A DNA stretch of 64,000 nucleotides from Verticillium longisporum (lineage: Eukaryota; Ascomycota; Sordariomycetes; Glomerellales; Plectosphaerellaceae): assembly GCA_019188255.1 (NCBI GenBank), contig JAETXT010000003.1, positions 2,294,001-2,358,000 on the forward strand, written 5' to 3'. The first letter of the stretch is position 1. Every line of letters starts with the position of its first letter. The notes under the pieces were generated by a model. It searched no databases and was not told where the DNA came from. It saw only the letters and a program-made list of their open reading frames with translations. This document shows, piece after piece, positions 23,072 through 36,154 of the stretch. Position numbers and translations under genes: made by a program.

Positions 23072-26000
23072 GTCCTCTTCAACCCGACAGGGTATTCTCA
23101 GGCTCACCGCATCCTTACCAGGCCCAACCGATCGCTCCACAACAAGGCACGCACCAGAACGTCCAAGCTCTACCCAACCCATCACAGGTGCCGTATGAAC
23201 AGGCCCAGTTCATTCCTCAGCAGCAGATGGGGTATTCTCATCCAAGCTCAACAGCAACCTTCCAGCCACTCGCCCGCCCGCCTACCGAGCTGAAGCCACA
23301 GCCCCAATCTCAAGTACAACACCAAGCCTCGGCCGGCTTTTCAGCTAGCCCTCAGCCGCTGGGGCAGCAATCCCTGGTAGGCGCTCCGTCCCCTCAGGCG
23401 GTGTCGCAAGTTGGCTTTCAGGAGTCACCGCAGGCCGAGCAAGCAGCCAAGAAACGAAAACGTGCTGTGAAGAAGGAGTCAGAGCCAGAGCCCGCCGGTT
23501 CTCCACGGCCAGTGATTTCAAGAACGGCATTTGACAACACGGAGAGTCTCGTACCCCCACAAGCACAGATGAGGAGCTGGCCGCCGTTGTCCAATTCGCC
23601 AAGCGACCTGCTGCTGCGAAGAAGGCTTTCCCTCTTGTACCCGGTGCACACTATCTCATATCGACGGAGACGGCTAAACTACCAACACCCAAGAGCTACG
23701 ATAGATTAGCCCCTCTTGTCGCGCTGCCATCGCAGAGTGGGAGACGTATACTTCCTGGTGCCAATCATGAGCTCCCCTGCGAAATACAGGGAAAGTTCAC
23801 AGACAAGTACAAACCGTCTCTGAACTTTGTAGGAAAGCCGGAAGACAGGGAGAGAGAGGCGAAGCCCTTCATTGACCAATACCAAAAGGAAATGAAAGCG
23901 CTTGGCAACCGGAAGCCTAAATATGCCGATTACCCCTTCACCTTCCAAGAGCAACTGAAAGCCGACGAAGCTGCCAAGGCCAAGGCGCAGCGGAAGGCGC
24001 GAAAAGAGGAGGAAGAAGAACGCAAGAAGCCCATACGACCCGAGGTCCGTCCAGTAGACCCAGTAGAGGCTGCGGCCTGGGACGTGCTCGGCATCGTGTA
24101 CATTGATCCATCTGCCGTTCGTACCAATGCCCTGATCGCTGGTGCCGTGCAAAGTCTTGGTGAGTTCTTCATCAAGTTGAGAGCCGCCATGACCAAGACC
24201 AAGCAGGAGGTCGATCAGGCGGTCAAGGAGAAACGGCCAGAGAGCGAAGTGGCCCAACTGCAGAAGGTTGGTGAGCAGAAGAAGGACATGTTCGTCAAGG
24301 TCCTCGACGCCGCCCATAAACATGGCGATGATGCTGTGCTGGAGAACCTTGGCGGACATCAGAAGGGCGTTCTGAGCCTCGTGAATCTCTTGATTGGTTG
24401 CATCAAGGCGACAGACTACTCTGGCCCTCTACCCAAAGCCACGCTTCGATTCATGTCTAATATCAACTTGACGAAAAAAGTGCCGACGCAGTCAACTTTG
24501 AGACGGTCCGGAAGAGATTCGCAGACAAGGGCGACAGCGAGGTCAAGGAACTGATCAAGACAGTGGCATCTCGCATCAAGAAGGAAGAGCCCGTCAATGG
24601 AGCGGATGCCAAAAAGCCTGCCGCTAGCGCGCCTGTCACGAAACTCGCCAAACCTAGCGTCACCAGCAAGACGCCTGTTACAGCATCGCCCACAAAACGA
24701 CCTCATGAAGACGACACAGACTCCCGCCCCGGCAAAAAGTTGAACGTTGAGGGAACAAGCAGTCTCCTCGGTGCCAAGGTTGGCACCAAGCCGCAGATGG
24801 GCAGCAGCCTTCTCTCGAAGCTTGCGGGCACTAAACCCCGTCCCGCGAACTCGTCCACTCTAGCTGGCAAGAACCGACTGCTCAACAAGCCCGTGATCAA
24901 ACCAGAAGGAAGCGTAAACAGCGCGACTGATGCCGCCAAGTCTGGGCCCATGCCAATGGATATTGACCGCGAGCCAAAGAAGGCAAAGCCGGAACCTCGC
25001 GCTGCTCCGGCCAAGGCGACCGCATCATCCAGCGCTCTCTCGAGTATCGGTTCTCTTCTCGACTCCATAAACACGCCCAAACTGGATGCCCAGGCATCCA
25101 AGAAGGATGCCAAGCAGAATGAAGTCCCCGAGACACCTGAAGAGCAAGCGAAGCGTTTGCGGAAAGAAGCCCGTCGCAAGCTGCGCGTCACTTGGAGGCC
25201 AGAGTCAGAGCTCGTTCAAGTCCGCATCTTCCACAAGGAGGCGGCAGAGGACCAGGACAACATGACAAGAGATGCGGCCGATGACCGTTCGGAAGGTATG
25301 ATGCTGAAGCAGCGTGGCAACTATACCGAGGACGACGACGAAGATGATGAGCTGCCCTACCGCCCCTGGACTGACCCAACACCGACGGACCTCTCTACCA
25401 TTCCCAAGCACTTCCGAGACAAGGCTTTCGTGACGCGCGGCGGCACCCAGACTTTCCACACTGAGGAGCAGGACTCCATCAAGGAGCGGGAGGGAAGGGA
25501 GCTGTTGTTTGTTTACACGGCAATTTCTGATATTCCGCCAACCCCCAAGTCGCCCGTTCCCGAGCCATCTCTTCCCGACTCGGGTGCCAAGATTGGCCAC
25601 TTGCCGCGCGATGGTCCCAAATACCAAGAAATTCGCAACCGGTGGAGCGACATTGCGAGCCAGGGATCTGATGCAGCGACATACTACGCCGCCAAGCGTC
25701 TGCATCAACTCAAGGATGATCCTGCAGCCAAGATCGACTCGCTCCTAGGCAATCTTGTGCCAGCACCTCAGGAGCCGACGGCGGAGACGTACAACTACAA
25801 CATGACACCACCGCAACAACATGCGAAGCCTCTCTTCCCGCACGCAACGCAAGTGCCACCAATTCCTCATGTCCCCGCTCTGGAGCAGGTTCAGCCTTCT
25901 TGCGTCGGAACGAATGAGGCTGTGGCGCTCAAGCGATCCTTACAGCACAATAACGCCCAAGACACGTCGTCGTCACGACTATCCCGATCCCGGATTCCAG

Positions 26001-26843
26001 GCTATGGTTGATGCTCTTGAAGAGCTATTTGCAGTAGCAAAGGACTGGCCGTTTCCGGCCACCACGCCTCCTGCATGGCTGGCCAACAACGAAGAGCGAT
26101 CGCGAGAGTGGCGCACAGGGTTTCAAAGAGATGCCGCCTTGCGTGCCAAGAAACAGGCTGAGGAAGGTGCTCGCCGTGAGGTCGAGAGGCAGGCACAGCA
26201 ACCCTCCGCCAGCATTCAAGCCGCGGACCACCAGGCTCAGACCCGCCCGCAGAGCAACGAGGAGGCCTGGGCTGCGTACTATCAGCAGCAGCAGCAGCAC
26301 GAGCAGTACGAGCAGGACATGGCTCTCCTCCAGCAGGCGCAGCAGGGCGCCAACGGGCAGGGGCCGCAGCTGGGCGATGCTCAGTTGCAGGCTCTTCTCG
26401 GACAGATCAGCCTGCCTCAAGCCCAAACGCAGGGCGGCGGCGGTGGCGCATACGAGCTTAACCCCAACGACCAAGGGTACCAACAGCTGATGGCGCTCTC
26501 GCAGCTTCAGCAGCAGCAGCAACAGCAGGCGCCAGCGCAACAAGGGCGCGGGAGGGAGCACGGTGGCTACGAGCCGCCGCACGACCCGCACGCACTGGAC
26601 TATGACGACCTGGACTACCGTGATCGCGGCGAGAGGCGCGACAGCTTCGAACACGACGAACGCGACGGGGGCCGACGGGACAGAGACAAGAACGGCAAGC
26701 GCAAGGGCAACGCGCCAGGCGGAGCGACGTTGGCGCCTCATCGGCCGGCGAACAAGGCGCTCATTGGGACGAAACCGTGCTCGTTCTGGCAGCAAGGCAA
26801 GTGTGCCAGGGGTGATAAGTGCACCTTTAGGCACGACAACTAG
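22420..26843 (+). CDS. PNUTS/Ppn1-like protein phosphatase 1 targeting subunit (frame-broken)
   Basis: Nuclear scaffold of PP1 within the cleavage-and-polyadenylation machinery, by analogy to animal PNUTS and fission yeast Ppn1. The shared order is: Gln-rich N-terminus with a polyQ run (23041-23070); TFIIS N-terminal/LW-type helical domain (about 24080-24440, LGEFFIKLRAA to LLIGCIKATD); PP1-docking RVxF-type motif in KLRVTW (about 25176-25193); a second Gln-rich stretch; and a C-terminal CCCH zinc finger (CSFWQQGKCARGDKCTFRH, Cx7Cx5Cx3H, 26778-26834). Total about 1470 residues. Reading it needs three frame changes: one missing base at the C5 run 23554-23558, one at the A6 run 24474-24479, and a third, unresolved shift between about 25870 and 25970. 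No acceptable intron explains the first two. Sequence error in homopolymers is my preferred reading; decay is the alternative. Confidence 0.8.
23041..23070 (+). repeat. CAG repeat coding polyglutamine
   Basis: About ten consecutive CAG/CAA codons in the N-terminal Gln-rich region of the PPN1-like gene. Two shorter CAG runs lie near 26282 and 26508 in the same gene. Confidence 0.85.
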
Positions 26844-29800
26844 GCCGGCGAGCAGAGCGAAAGGCTGCGGAGATTGGTGGAGGGGGTTGAATTTTTTTCT
26901 TGTTCTTTTCATTTGTCGAGACGGGCAGCACATACCCCCCGTTCATCATTATCATCATCATCAGCACCACCGTCATCATATTGGCGCTGTATCACGGCGC
27001 TTGGCTCGGCTGCATTGCATTGCGAGGACCTGGAGGATGCGCGTGTGCGATTCACGCGACCCATTTTTTGTTGTTCTCTTTTTCCCCCTCGCGGACCTTG
27101 GAGCGTTCAGCAGGCATCTAAGTAGGACATCGAGGGACGTCCCCCGCGCGGGACGGTGTGTTATTATAATGTATCAGCTGCATGAACATCCCGAGCTCCA
27201 TGAGACCGAGCGCCTTCTCCTGCTCGTTCTCCTTCTGCTCATCCAGTCGGCGGAGGGCGTTCAAAACCGTTCACCGAATGGGGGAAATGGCGCGCGGATC
27301 ACGAAAGAAGATAGAATCAAGCATCATGTTGACAATGTGCGTACCATGCCCCCCCGTCTCGTCTCGTTTCGTTGTTGCTGTGAGAAGACGTGCACTCGCG
27401 TGAGAGGCCAGGTTGGCGTAAATGCAGTGCGGTAAACGGCGCCTGTTGGGTCACATGGGCCAACCTACCAAGACGTTGGTTGTTGGGGACCTAGCTGCAT
27501 GCACATGGCTCCTTCGTCGGGTGGGAAGAGATGATGATGCCTGGCGAGCGGTCTGCAGTGTCTGTTGGTGGCGCACCACCAAGCGAGGCGAACCGGTCTG
27601 GCTTTTCCGGCCAACAAGAAGCGCGATGCCTCGTCGCAGCCGCGATGTTGGGGGCCGTCGAGGCTCGCTCCGTCTCTCTCTCTCTCTCTCTCTTTCTCTC
27701 TCCCTCTGGCTTGTTGGTGGTCTTCTCCCTCCCTTGTTGGTGTTTCTCGCTCTCTCGCTTAGTAGTGTCATGGTCAGTCAGGCTTGGTCAGGTCAAACGG
27801 GCGGCCGCATCTCGAGGGCGGAGGCGCGAGATTCGACAGAAGGATCAACCATAGCGTCTTGGAAGCCCCAGACGAGGCAGGCTGGAGCTAGCGACTGCGG
27901 TGGCACGTTGGAAACAAAGAGACGCGAATGAGCAGGTCTAGGAGATGAATAGGGGGGGGGTGTCGGGCGATTGGATGCCGGGACGCCGTCGACAAACATG
28001 ACATGACTTTCTTTTCTCCCCCTCTCCCCCCTCGGGGAGCACGGCATGTTGCTTGTGGAGATTTGAGTTGGCTGCGTCTGCGACGTGTGGTCTTTTGCTG
28101 GGGGGTGGTGGTTTGTCGGGTGTAGTTGGGGCGACTTGGGTCTTGAAGCTTTGCCTCAGATGGAAAGCTTGTTCTGTCATGAGGGAAAGTCAGGAGGGTC
28201 CATCGGAGGAACATGCCGAACTCTAGGTCAGAGAGAAACACGCGAGGGGGTGACGGGAGTGAGCCAGGGGTGCATTTGGCGTTTGATCTCCAGGGCATCC
28301 TCAGGGGACGGGACCAGAAGATCAGGAGATCAGAAGATCCGTGGGGGGCGGGCGCAGCGCAAGGCAAGGCAGGAGGAGCTCGGACGAACTGGAGCTTGGA
28401 CGGAAATCCACCGCAGGCGAAGAATGGGGGAGCTCGGGGCGAGTTTACAGCACCTACAGGGCACCGTGCCCAGCCGATGGAAGGCTGCCGTCTGAGCGCT
28501 GTACCTGTATAGGCAAGTTCGTGAGCAGGGGCGGGCTGCACACTTGGCGAGGGGGGGGCATGCCCTGAAACCGAAGGGAGGGGGGCTGCCCTGGAGCCAT
28601 GAAACGAAACGCAATGCCTGGGCGACCCTTTGTTCTTCGCACTTTGGGCAGGTCATTATGCTGAGGGAAACGTGGACTGAGTTTGTCATTGACGAGATTT
28701 GAATGACTCCTTTGAGCCCGACGCGACGGAGCGATGTAAGGCTGGCGAGGGAAGCTAGAGTCGCAGGGCTGTCTGGTGTAAATTACAGCCAGAGCCAAAT
28801 GCTGGAGCGTTGCCGTAGGGTTGCAACGGTGGGCATGCAGCCATGAGCAGGAGCCCGATGAGACGTTGTTCCCCCAATGCTAGCCCGACCAATGAGTATG
28901 CACTCACTTGCTTGAGGACGATGAGGTAAGTAGGTACCTACCTTAGGTACCTATGTAGGTACCTAAGTGGGGTCTACCTCGCTCAGCTCAAGGTGAAGCA
29001 TGTACGAAGAGGTGGGAGGGCAGCGGGCCCATGACCGGGGCTAATTGAATGGGAACACACACCGACGGACGGACAGCCATCCGATGAGAAATTAGCCCAT
29101 CTGTCGAGATGCAGGCGCACCTGGGTCAAGACCAAATTAGCACGACTCCAGATGACCTTCGGCCAGTCACCGACGATATCCCGCCTAAGCAGCCAATCAA
29201 CCAACGCCAAAGTCAGCATCAGAGGCGGTAGCCCAGCAAGCCGTGCTAATTATGCCCATTTCCCCTCTCTCCGTCCCGCCTAGCCTCCACACCAAAGCAA
29301 CCTGGCAACATCATGGCTGGCCTTCCTTCCTACCTTACCTACCTACCTTGCTTGGGTAGCTTACCTGCATCTCCATCCACCAGACCACCTCCAAGCAAGG
29401 TCGGCTATCGAGTCCACCGCGTCCAGCGTACCCACGGCATCACTTGCTGCCGGCCGCGTCGTCTCGGCATACTCTTGGCCAGCGGCATGCGCGCGCCTCT
29501 CGCACGACAAGATCGATCGAGAGCGACTCATCAACTCGTCCGTCCTCTCTCTGACCCTTTTCCCCTCGGAGAAGCCAGACGAGCAGATGGGGACTCCCTC
29601 GCTTCCTGATGGCAGCCTGCCGATCCTGGCCATACGCGGCCACCCTTCAACCGACAAGTGCACTCAACACGCGGGGTCAAGGTCATGGAGGCAGAGAGGC
29701 AGAGAGGCAGAGAGGGAGGTCAGAGCTCAAGGCGCAGAAGGAGTCAGGGCTCAAAGCCTGGAGCTCACATGGATGCCAGATCCCTGCAGCCGGTAAGCGC

Positions 29801-30289
29801 GCATCGCACAAGGCACCCCTGTCCACCATCCACCACACCCCTCGAGCTAGACGACCCTTACCTTGGGGGCCGAAGCAGAACAAGCTCGTCGACGAGACGA
29901 AGAGACGGGCAGCCGTGTGGCTAGCGCAGCACAGGTACATGCGCCCTGCCCACCATCTAGCTTTCCTCCTTGCCGTCTAGAATCCCAGGATCCTTCGACC
30001 ATGCCCGGCTCGACCATGCCCGAGAGCCCGCGCCTGGCCGTCCTTCCCAAGACCGCCATGCCTTGCCCAGCCCCCGGCCCGTTGGGGACGCGCCCGTGGC
30101 ATCGGGGCTTTTTGTCTTTCATGTCCCCATGTCCATGCCCATGCTTTTTTGCTCGAGCAGGCTGTCAGATCTGGGGCTTGTGTCAGGGTCAGGGATGTCT
30201 AGGAGTCTACTGTACAGGATCTCCGTCTGAGGAGTGCATGCCCAACTGTCTAGCTTCCTGGCTGTCTGTCTGTCTACAGGTCTGTTCGG
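26844..30289. other. Long gene-poor interval
   Basis: 3.4 kb without a supportable gene. Its open frames are short or compositionally biased and overlap on both strands. It holds a (TC)n microsatellite (about 27672-27710), a G-run near 27950, and a cluster of GGTACCT/AGGTACC units forming overlapping palindromes (about 28928-28972), and near 29330 CTACCT/TACCTT runs. These words are common in intergenic DNA of related fungi. A non-coding transcript cannot be excluded. Confidence 0.5.
27672..27710. repeat. (TC)n microsatellite
   Basis: Almost uninterrupted CT/TC dinucleotide run of about 38 bp in intergenic DNA. Confidence 0.85.
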
Positions 30290-30297
30290 TATAAAGG
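30290..30297 (+). promoter_or_regulatory. Candidate TATA box for the DUF3455 gene
   Basis: TATAAAGG followed within 15-100 bp by a long CT-rich tract, a typical fungal promoter layout. The ATG is about 520 bp downstream, implying a long leader. Confidence 0.5.
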
Positions 30298-30375
30298 AGA
30301 CCTCTCGTCCCATCCTCCTTCGTTCACGATCATAGCCCTCTTCAAGCAAGCCTTGACATCTCACACTCTTCTCTT

Positions 30376-30429
30376 CATCTCTTCTCTTCACTTCAATCCT
30401 CGTCATCTCTTCTCTTCACTTCAATCCTC
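30376..30429 (+). repeat. 28-bp tandem duplication in the DUF3455 leader
   Basis: CATCTCTTCTCTTCACTTCAATCCTC occurs twice head to tail (30376 and 30404) in the pyrimidine-rich leader, probably transcribed as 5' UTR. Confidence 0.8.
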
Positions 30430-30814
30430 TTACCAGCATCTGAATCCCAGCCTCTCCACACCAGAGTCCGCTTTTGTCAACGGCCGATCAACCCGCCCTC
30501 GCCAAGCCACCCGACTCGCCCTACCAGATTCTCTAAGCGCCCAACTTCACCACCTGGCCTACACTAGGCCTCTTTCATCTCTTGCCGCTCTTCAACCACC
30601 CACTTTCTGAGAATAGATCGACTCTTTCTCAGACACTGCATCTATATCTATCATTCTTCCCATTCCCCTTGCCATTGTCGATCTCTCTTGGGCAATCCAG
30701 GCTACTGCTACCAACTGCATTTGCACTTTGGCCCACATCGCATTCTCGGAACGCAAACATCACATACCACATCACATACCACATCACACAACACAACACA
30801 CAGACATCACAGCC

Positions 30815-31632
30815 ATGCTCGCCAGGTCACTCCTCCTCCTCGCCTCCCTGGCGCTCGCCGCTGCTTCGCCCGTCCGCAAGCAAGACAGCACCAGCTGTGC
30901 GCAGAAGACGCCCGCACTCCCTGTCAACGGTGGCGGTACGTTCCGCAAACCCCCCACTTACAGCCTCATCGTGTCTCCTTACTAACACACCCACTAGCAA
31001 CTGAGCTCGCATCACCACCTCAGGGCAGTGTTCTCAAGTACATCGCCATCGGCCACGGCATTCAGAACTACACTTGTGCTGCCGGCCAGGCAGCCAAGGC
31101 TACCGGCGCCGTCGCTGTTCTTTACGACGCCACCGCCCTTTACCCCGGTAGCGGACCCAAAGCCCTCCCCTCAGTCGAGCAATTCAATGCCCTGACATCA
31201 GCCGCGCTCTGGGGCACCCCGCTGCCCCTCAACGCCGACGGCACCACCAAGTTCGGCGCCTCCGCTTCCAAGCCCTTCAAGGCCAAGGCCTCACTCGATA
31301 TTCCCGGCCAAAAGGTCCCCTTCCTCGGCCTACACTACTTTGACGGCGCCGGCGTCCCCACGTTCCTGACCGGCACCTCCGAGGCCGACGCCAAGGCCTC
31401 CGTCCTGAAGGCCTTCAAGGTCGGTGACGCCCCCGCTCCCGCCAGCGCAGACCCTGGTCCCGTTGGCACGGGTGCCGTTGCCTGGCTCTACCTCGGCGCC
31501 AAGCCCGGTAGCCGTGGCTTCTCCGCCGTCTACCGCGTCATCACCGCCGGCGGCAAGCCCGAGGCGTGCGTCGACGACAAGCCCCAGAGCGTACCCTACG
31601 CCACCTACTACTGGCTCTACGGCAGCGCTTAG
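30815..31632 (+). CDS. Secreted DUF3455-family protein
   Basis: Exons 30815-30935 and 30998-31632, giving 251 residues. The 62-nt intron has GTACGT, ACTAAC and TAG signals. An N-terminal signal peptide (MLARSLLLLASLALAAASP) is followed by a domain starting at about residue 45 with LKYIAIGHGIQNYTCA, the signature I associate with DUF3455. It continues to LHYFDGAGVPTF, then AWLYLGAKPG and a YRVITAGGKPEACV/YATYYWLYG end. Database entries sometimes label the family malate-dehydrogenase-like, which I would not take as function. Probably an extracellular or wall-associated protein of unknown role. It has a TATA box and long CT-rich leader, suggesting strong regulated expression. Confidence 0.9.
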
Positions 31633-32572
31633 AATGTTTCTCGCGCCAGTTGCTTCTTCGGTCATATTCTGCATTGGGACAGCTCAGTCCGCTCTCCCAC
31701 AAAAAAAAAAAAAACGGGGGGCAATCATCACAGACCGTCGTTTCACTGTTCTTTTTTCTTTCTTTTATCATCGTTCTGTCACCACTGGCCACTGAAGTCT
31801 AGGAGTCACGGGGCTGGCTCTTCATCATGAGTCTAGGATCTATTCCCCCTCTCCCTCACACAAAACGTGGCATGGCCACGAGACCACCTCTCTTACCTTA
31901 TTGATCGGGCTCGGCGCGGGGCGACCACGGCACGGCACGGAGACAGGAACGGGGCAGGACAGGCTGGTCCTGCTTTGGGAGGTTTCGTCGCGCGTACATA
32001 GTCGCGGGGGCTGGACATGCGGGTAGAGTGTATCTAAGGGCTTGGGGCGTTCAGGTTCCACCATAGTTCATCAGACACATTATTCTTCACTGCTCCTTCC
32101 TTGTTGAATCGTAAAGTATAAATTCCGTCTGAAGACTTTGAGGCTGTAGCTGGATGTTCCCTGTCGCGTAGTCTTATTGGACGTGGTGACCTCGTGCAGC
32201 ACGTTTGATACCTGGCAAACAAAGCCACACTGGTTCAATCAATACAACACGCCCACTGGTCACGTCACTTCACTGCAGCCACTTCCAGCTGGAATTCTTG
32301 TTCATTCATTCGCTATTGGAAGCCGACATCTGGCCGTGTTGCTCCCACCTGCTGCATGCCCGAGCTTCGTCATGTGTCCTCCTCTTGCTACAGCCGGGAA
32401 ACCCTCGCCCAATCACCTCTGTCCAAAATCATGGTGGAACATACGTCGAAGAACAAGACTGTCATGAAAAATCCAATCCGAGTGCCTCGGGACCTGGCCC
32501 GTCCAGACCCCGTTTTGCCCATACATTCCGTCCTCTTGCCATCATCCTCTTTGCTTTGCGCCAGAGGCGTCA
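31633..32572. other. Convergent 3' region
   Basis: Between the DUF3455 gene and the MAP kinase gene, which converge. It holds an A13 run near 31700 and T-rich DNA up to about 31790. No gene seen. Confidence 0.55.
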
Positions 32573-34130
<1,558 letters not shown>

Positions 34131-34422
34131 GTTTGCGCGACAAGGTGTGTCGAGGTGTCGAGGCTGAGGGGGCGTTTGTTCTTTGTTGCTGCGGTCGGCG
34201 TTCTGGGTAAGCTTGCGTGCACGCGGGGTCCCGAAGGTGAGGCGGGGAAGTCGGGGCGGGGCAGCAATCGGCGTTGGTGGGCTGAGGGAGTTGAGCGAGA
34301 GGAGGGGTCGTCGGTCGACCTTTGTGCAAACGACGTGAAGCAACCTCGAGGACAGCTCAGGAAGGACGAGAAACGCAAAAAAAGGCGTCTGGAAAATGGC
34401 GGTTGGGATAGGGGAGGTATGG

Positions 34423-34453
<31 letters not shown>

Positions 34454-35481
34454 GAAGAATCATCGGTCGAGGGAGAGTGGAGGACAGACGCGACAATGCC
34501 TCTCGTACTTTCCACCTCTGGGCCGTTTGCTTGCTCGCTCGTTCGCTCGATGGCACCTGAAAGAGCAAGAGCACCCGTGAAAGGCAAGAACCTGGAAGCA
34601 GGAGCAGGGGGCCAAGCAGCTGCCCGCCCCACCGTCAGCCTCCCGGCGCCGCCTGATTTGTCGGCCGCCTGTCTTTTGGGGGCTTATTCAAGCCCCCCAG
34701 GCTGCCACGCTCTGTGACGGGCAGCTCTTGCCGCCGTCTGATTGGCGTAGCCCAAAGCCAGAAATCATCTGTAACCGCGCGACAATCAGATGAAGCTCGA
34801 GATGCCTGATGGCCGGTAGCGGAATACAAAGCGCACGCGAGACGCAGTTGGCCCACATGCGCCTGTCGCGGTTCTCGTCTCTACGAGCACGCAGGCTGCA
34901 GTGGCATTGTTGAACGTCAACTGCTCTGCGCCCTCGCTCGGCATCTTTCCCAGGCCGTCAAAACTGCCTTCAGGGTTTCGAGGCTAAAAGCTGCCGTCCG
35001 TCAGACTGACATTTGATCCACTGCGGCTGTTCCGTTTTCAGGCCTGAGCTGAAATGCCCGGAGAGACAGGTCAACCTGTCACCCCCAGCCGGCCTGGTAG
35101 GGCTGAGGTCAGATCAGAGGGCCCAGAGGAGCCGAGCCCCCCCATCCATCGCCCTTCGTCCCGGCCCTTGGAGTTGGGTTGCACTGGCTCGGCTGAGGAA
35201 CAGTGATGGACAGCTGACCTACCTGGCGAGCTATTCACATCGGCCATTCATCCATGCTTTGCCTAGTCTGGACAAGGAGAGATCTGGCTCCCCAACTTTA
35301 ATCTTGCCAGAGCTCAGACGCGGTTGCGAGCCGCCCGTCGGCCTTTGCTGTAAGATTTATTGCCATGCATTGTTGGGTATCTCCGTCTTTAGCAACACCA
35401 CATACACACGACGGCCCGGCCATCGCACAACAAAAGAGGTAGCCCCGTCCTTCCACCTGGTGCCCGCCTCACCAACCAGGC
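34131..35481. promoter_or_regulatory. Upstream region of the MAP kinase gene
   Basis: 1.35 kb between the MAPK start and the phosphatase stop, with both genes reading leftward. It includes a (GA)n microsatellite (about 34424-34450) within 350 bp of the MAPK start, likely in its leader. No gene seen. Confidence 0.5.
34424..34450. repeat. (GA)n microsatellite
   Basis: Run of GA dinucleotides with minor interruptions upstream of the MAP kinase. CT-rich on the transcribed strand. Confidence 0.85.
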
Positions 35482-36154
35482 TTAAGCCGTCTTGACGTTG
35501 GGGAAAACATCAGCGAGGAAGTTGCGGGAGAACCGCGTGCACTGCTCGTACGCAGTCTGGAATCCCTGCTTGCCGCCGTAGTAAGGGTCGTCCACCTCCT
35601 CCGCCTTCTTCGAACCCGAATACTCGCCCCAGAGCTGGACCTTGGCGCGCGAGTCCGGCTTGCCGCGCTGCTGTAGGCTTTCGAGGTCGCGCAGGTTGTG
35701 GCGGTCCATGGCGAAAACGTAGTCAAAGTCGTCAAAGTCGGAGAGACGTACCTGATCAAGAGGAAACGAGAACTGTCAGCCACATGTCGCTCAGGTGGAG
35801 GGAGTAAAGTGGTGGAAACAAGAGCAGAGCGTACCTTGCGCGCGTGGTGCACATAGTCGGTGATGCCGTGAGCCTCCAACGTCGACATTGTCCTGTGGTC
35901 AGGACCCTCTCCAATGTGATAAGCCCCTAGTTCCCAGTGTCATATCAGCATGAGGCAGCGGGAAAATGGTGGCAGTCAGGGCCAGTCCGGGGGCCCGGGG
36001 CATCCAACGCACCAGTGCCTGACGAATCAACCCTCCCAATGAGGTCTTTGTACTGCGGCTCCTTGGCGACCTCACGGAAGACACCTTCGGCCATGGTCGA
36101 CCGACAAATGTTGCCGAGGCAAACAAAGAGCACAGAAACCTTTTTCTCCGGCAT
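35482..36154 (-). CDS. Low-molecular-weight protein tyrosine phosphatase
   Basis: Cytosolic phosphatase that removes phosphate from phosphotyrosine via a cysteinyl intermediate. Three exons (minus order): 36013-36154, 35835-35926 and 35482-35751, 167 residues, close to the family's usual 155-165. The P-loop CLGNICRS (residues 12-19) near the N-terminus gives the catalytic Cys12 and Arg18. DDPYYGG near the C-terminus carries the general-acid Asp. GAYHIGEGPDHR and FDDFDYVFAMD are also family landmarks. Phases agree across both introns. The orthologue in budding yeast is Ltp1. Confidence 0.95.

Noticed and set aside
23551..23568. 18-nt intron (GTACCC...ACAG) to explain the first frame break of the PNUTS-like gene
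   Set aside because: Below any known nuclear intron size in these fungi; a missing C in the C5 run is simpler.
27888..28541. 217-codon minus-strand frame
   Set aside because: Pro/Arg/Ser-rich, overlapping other frames, no domain or promoter.
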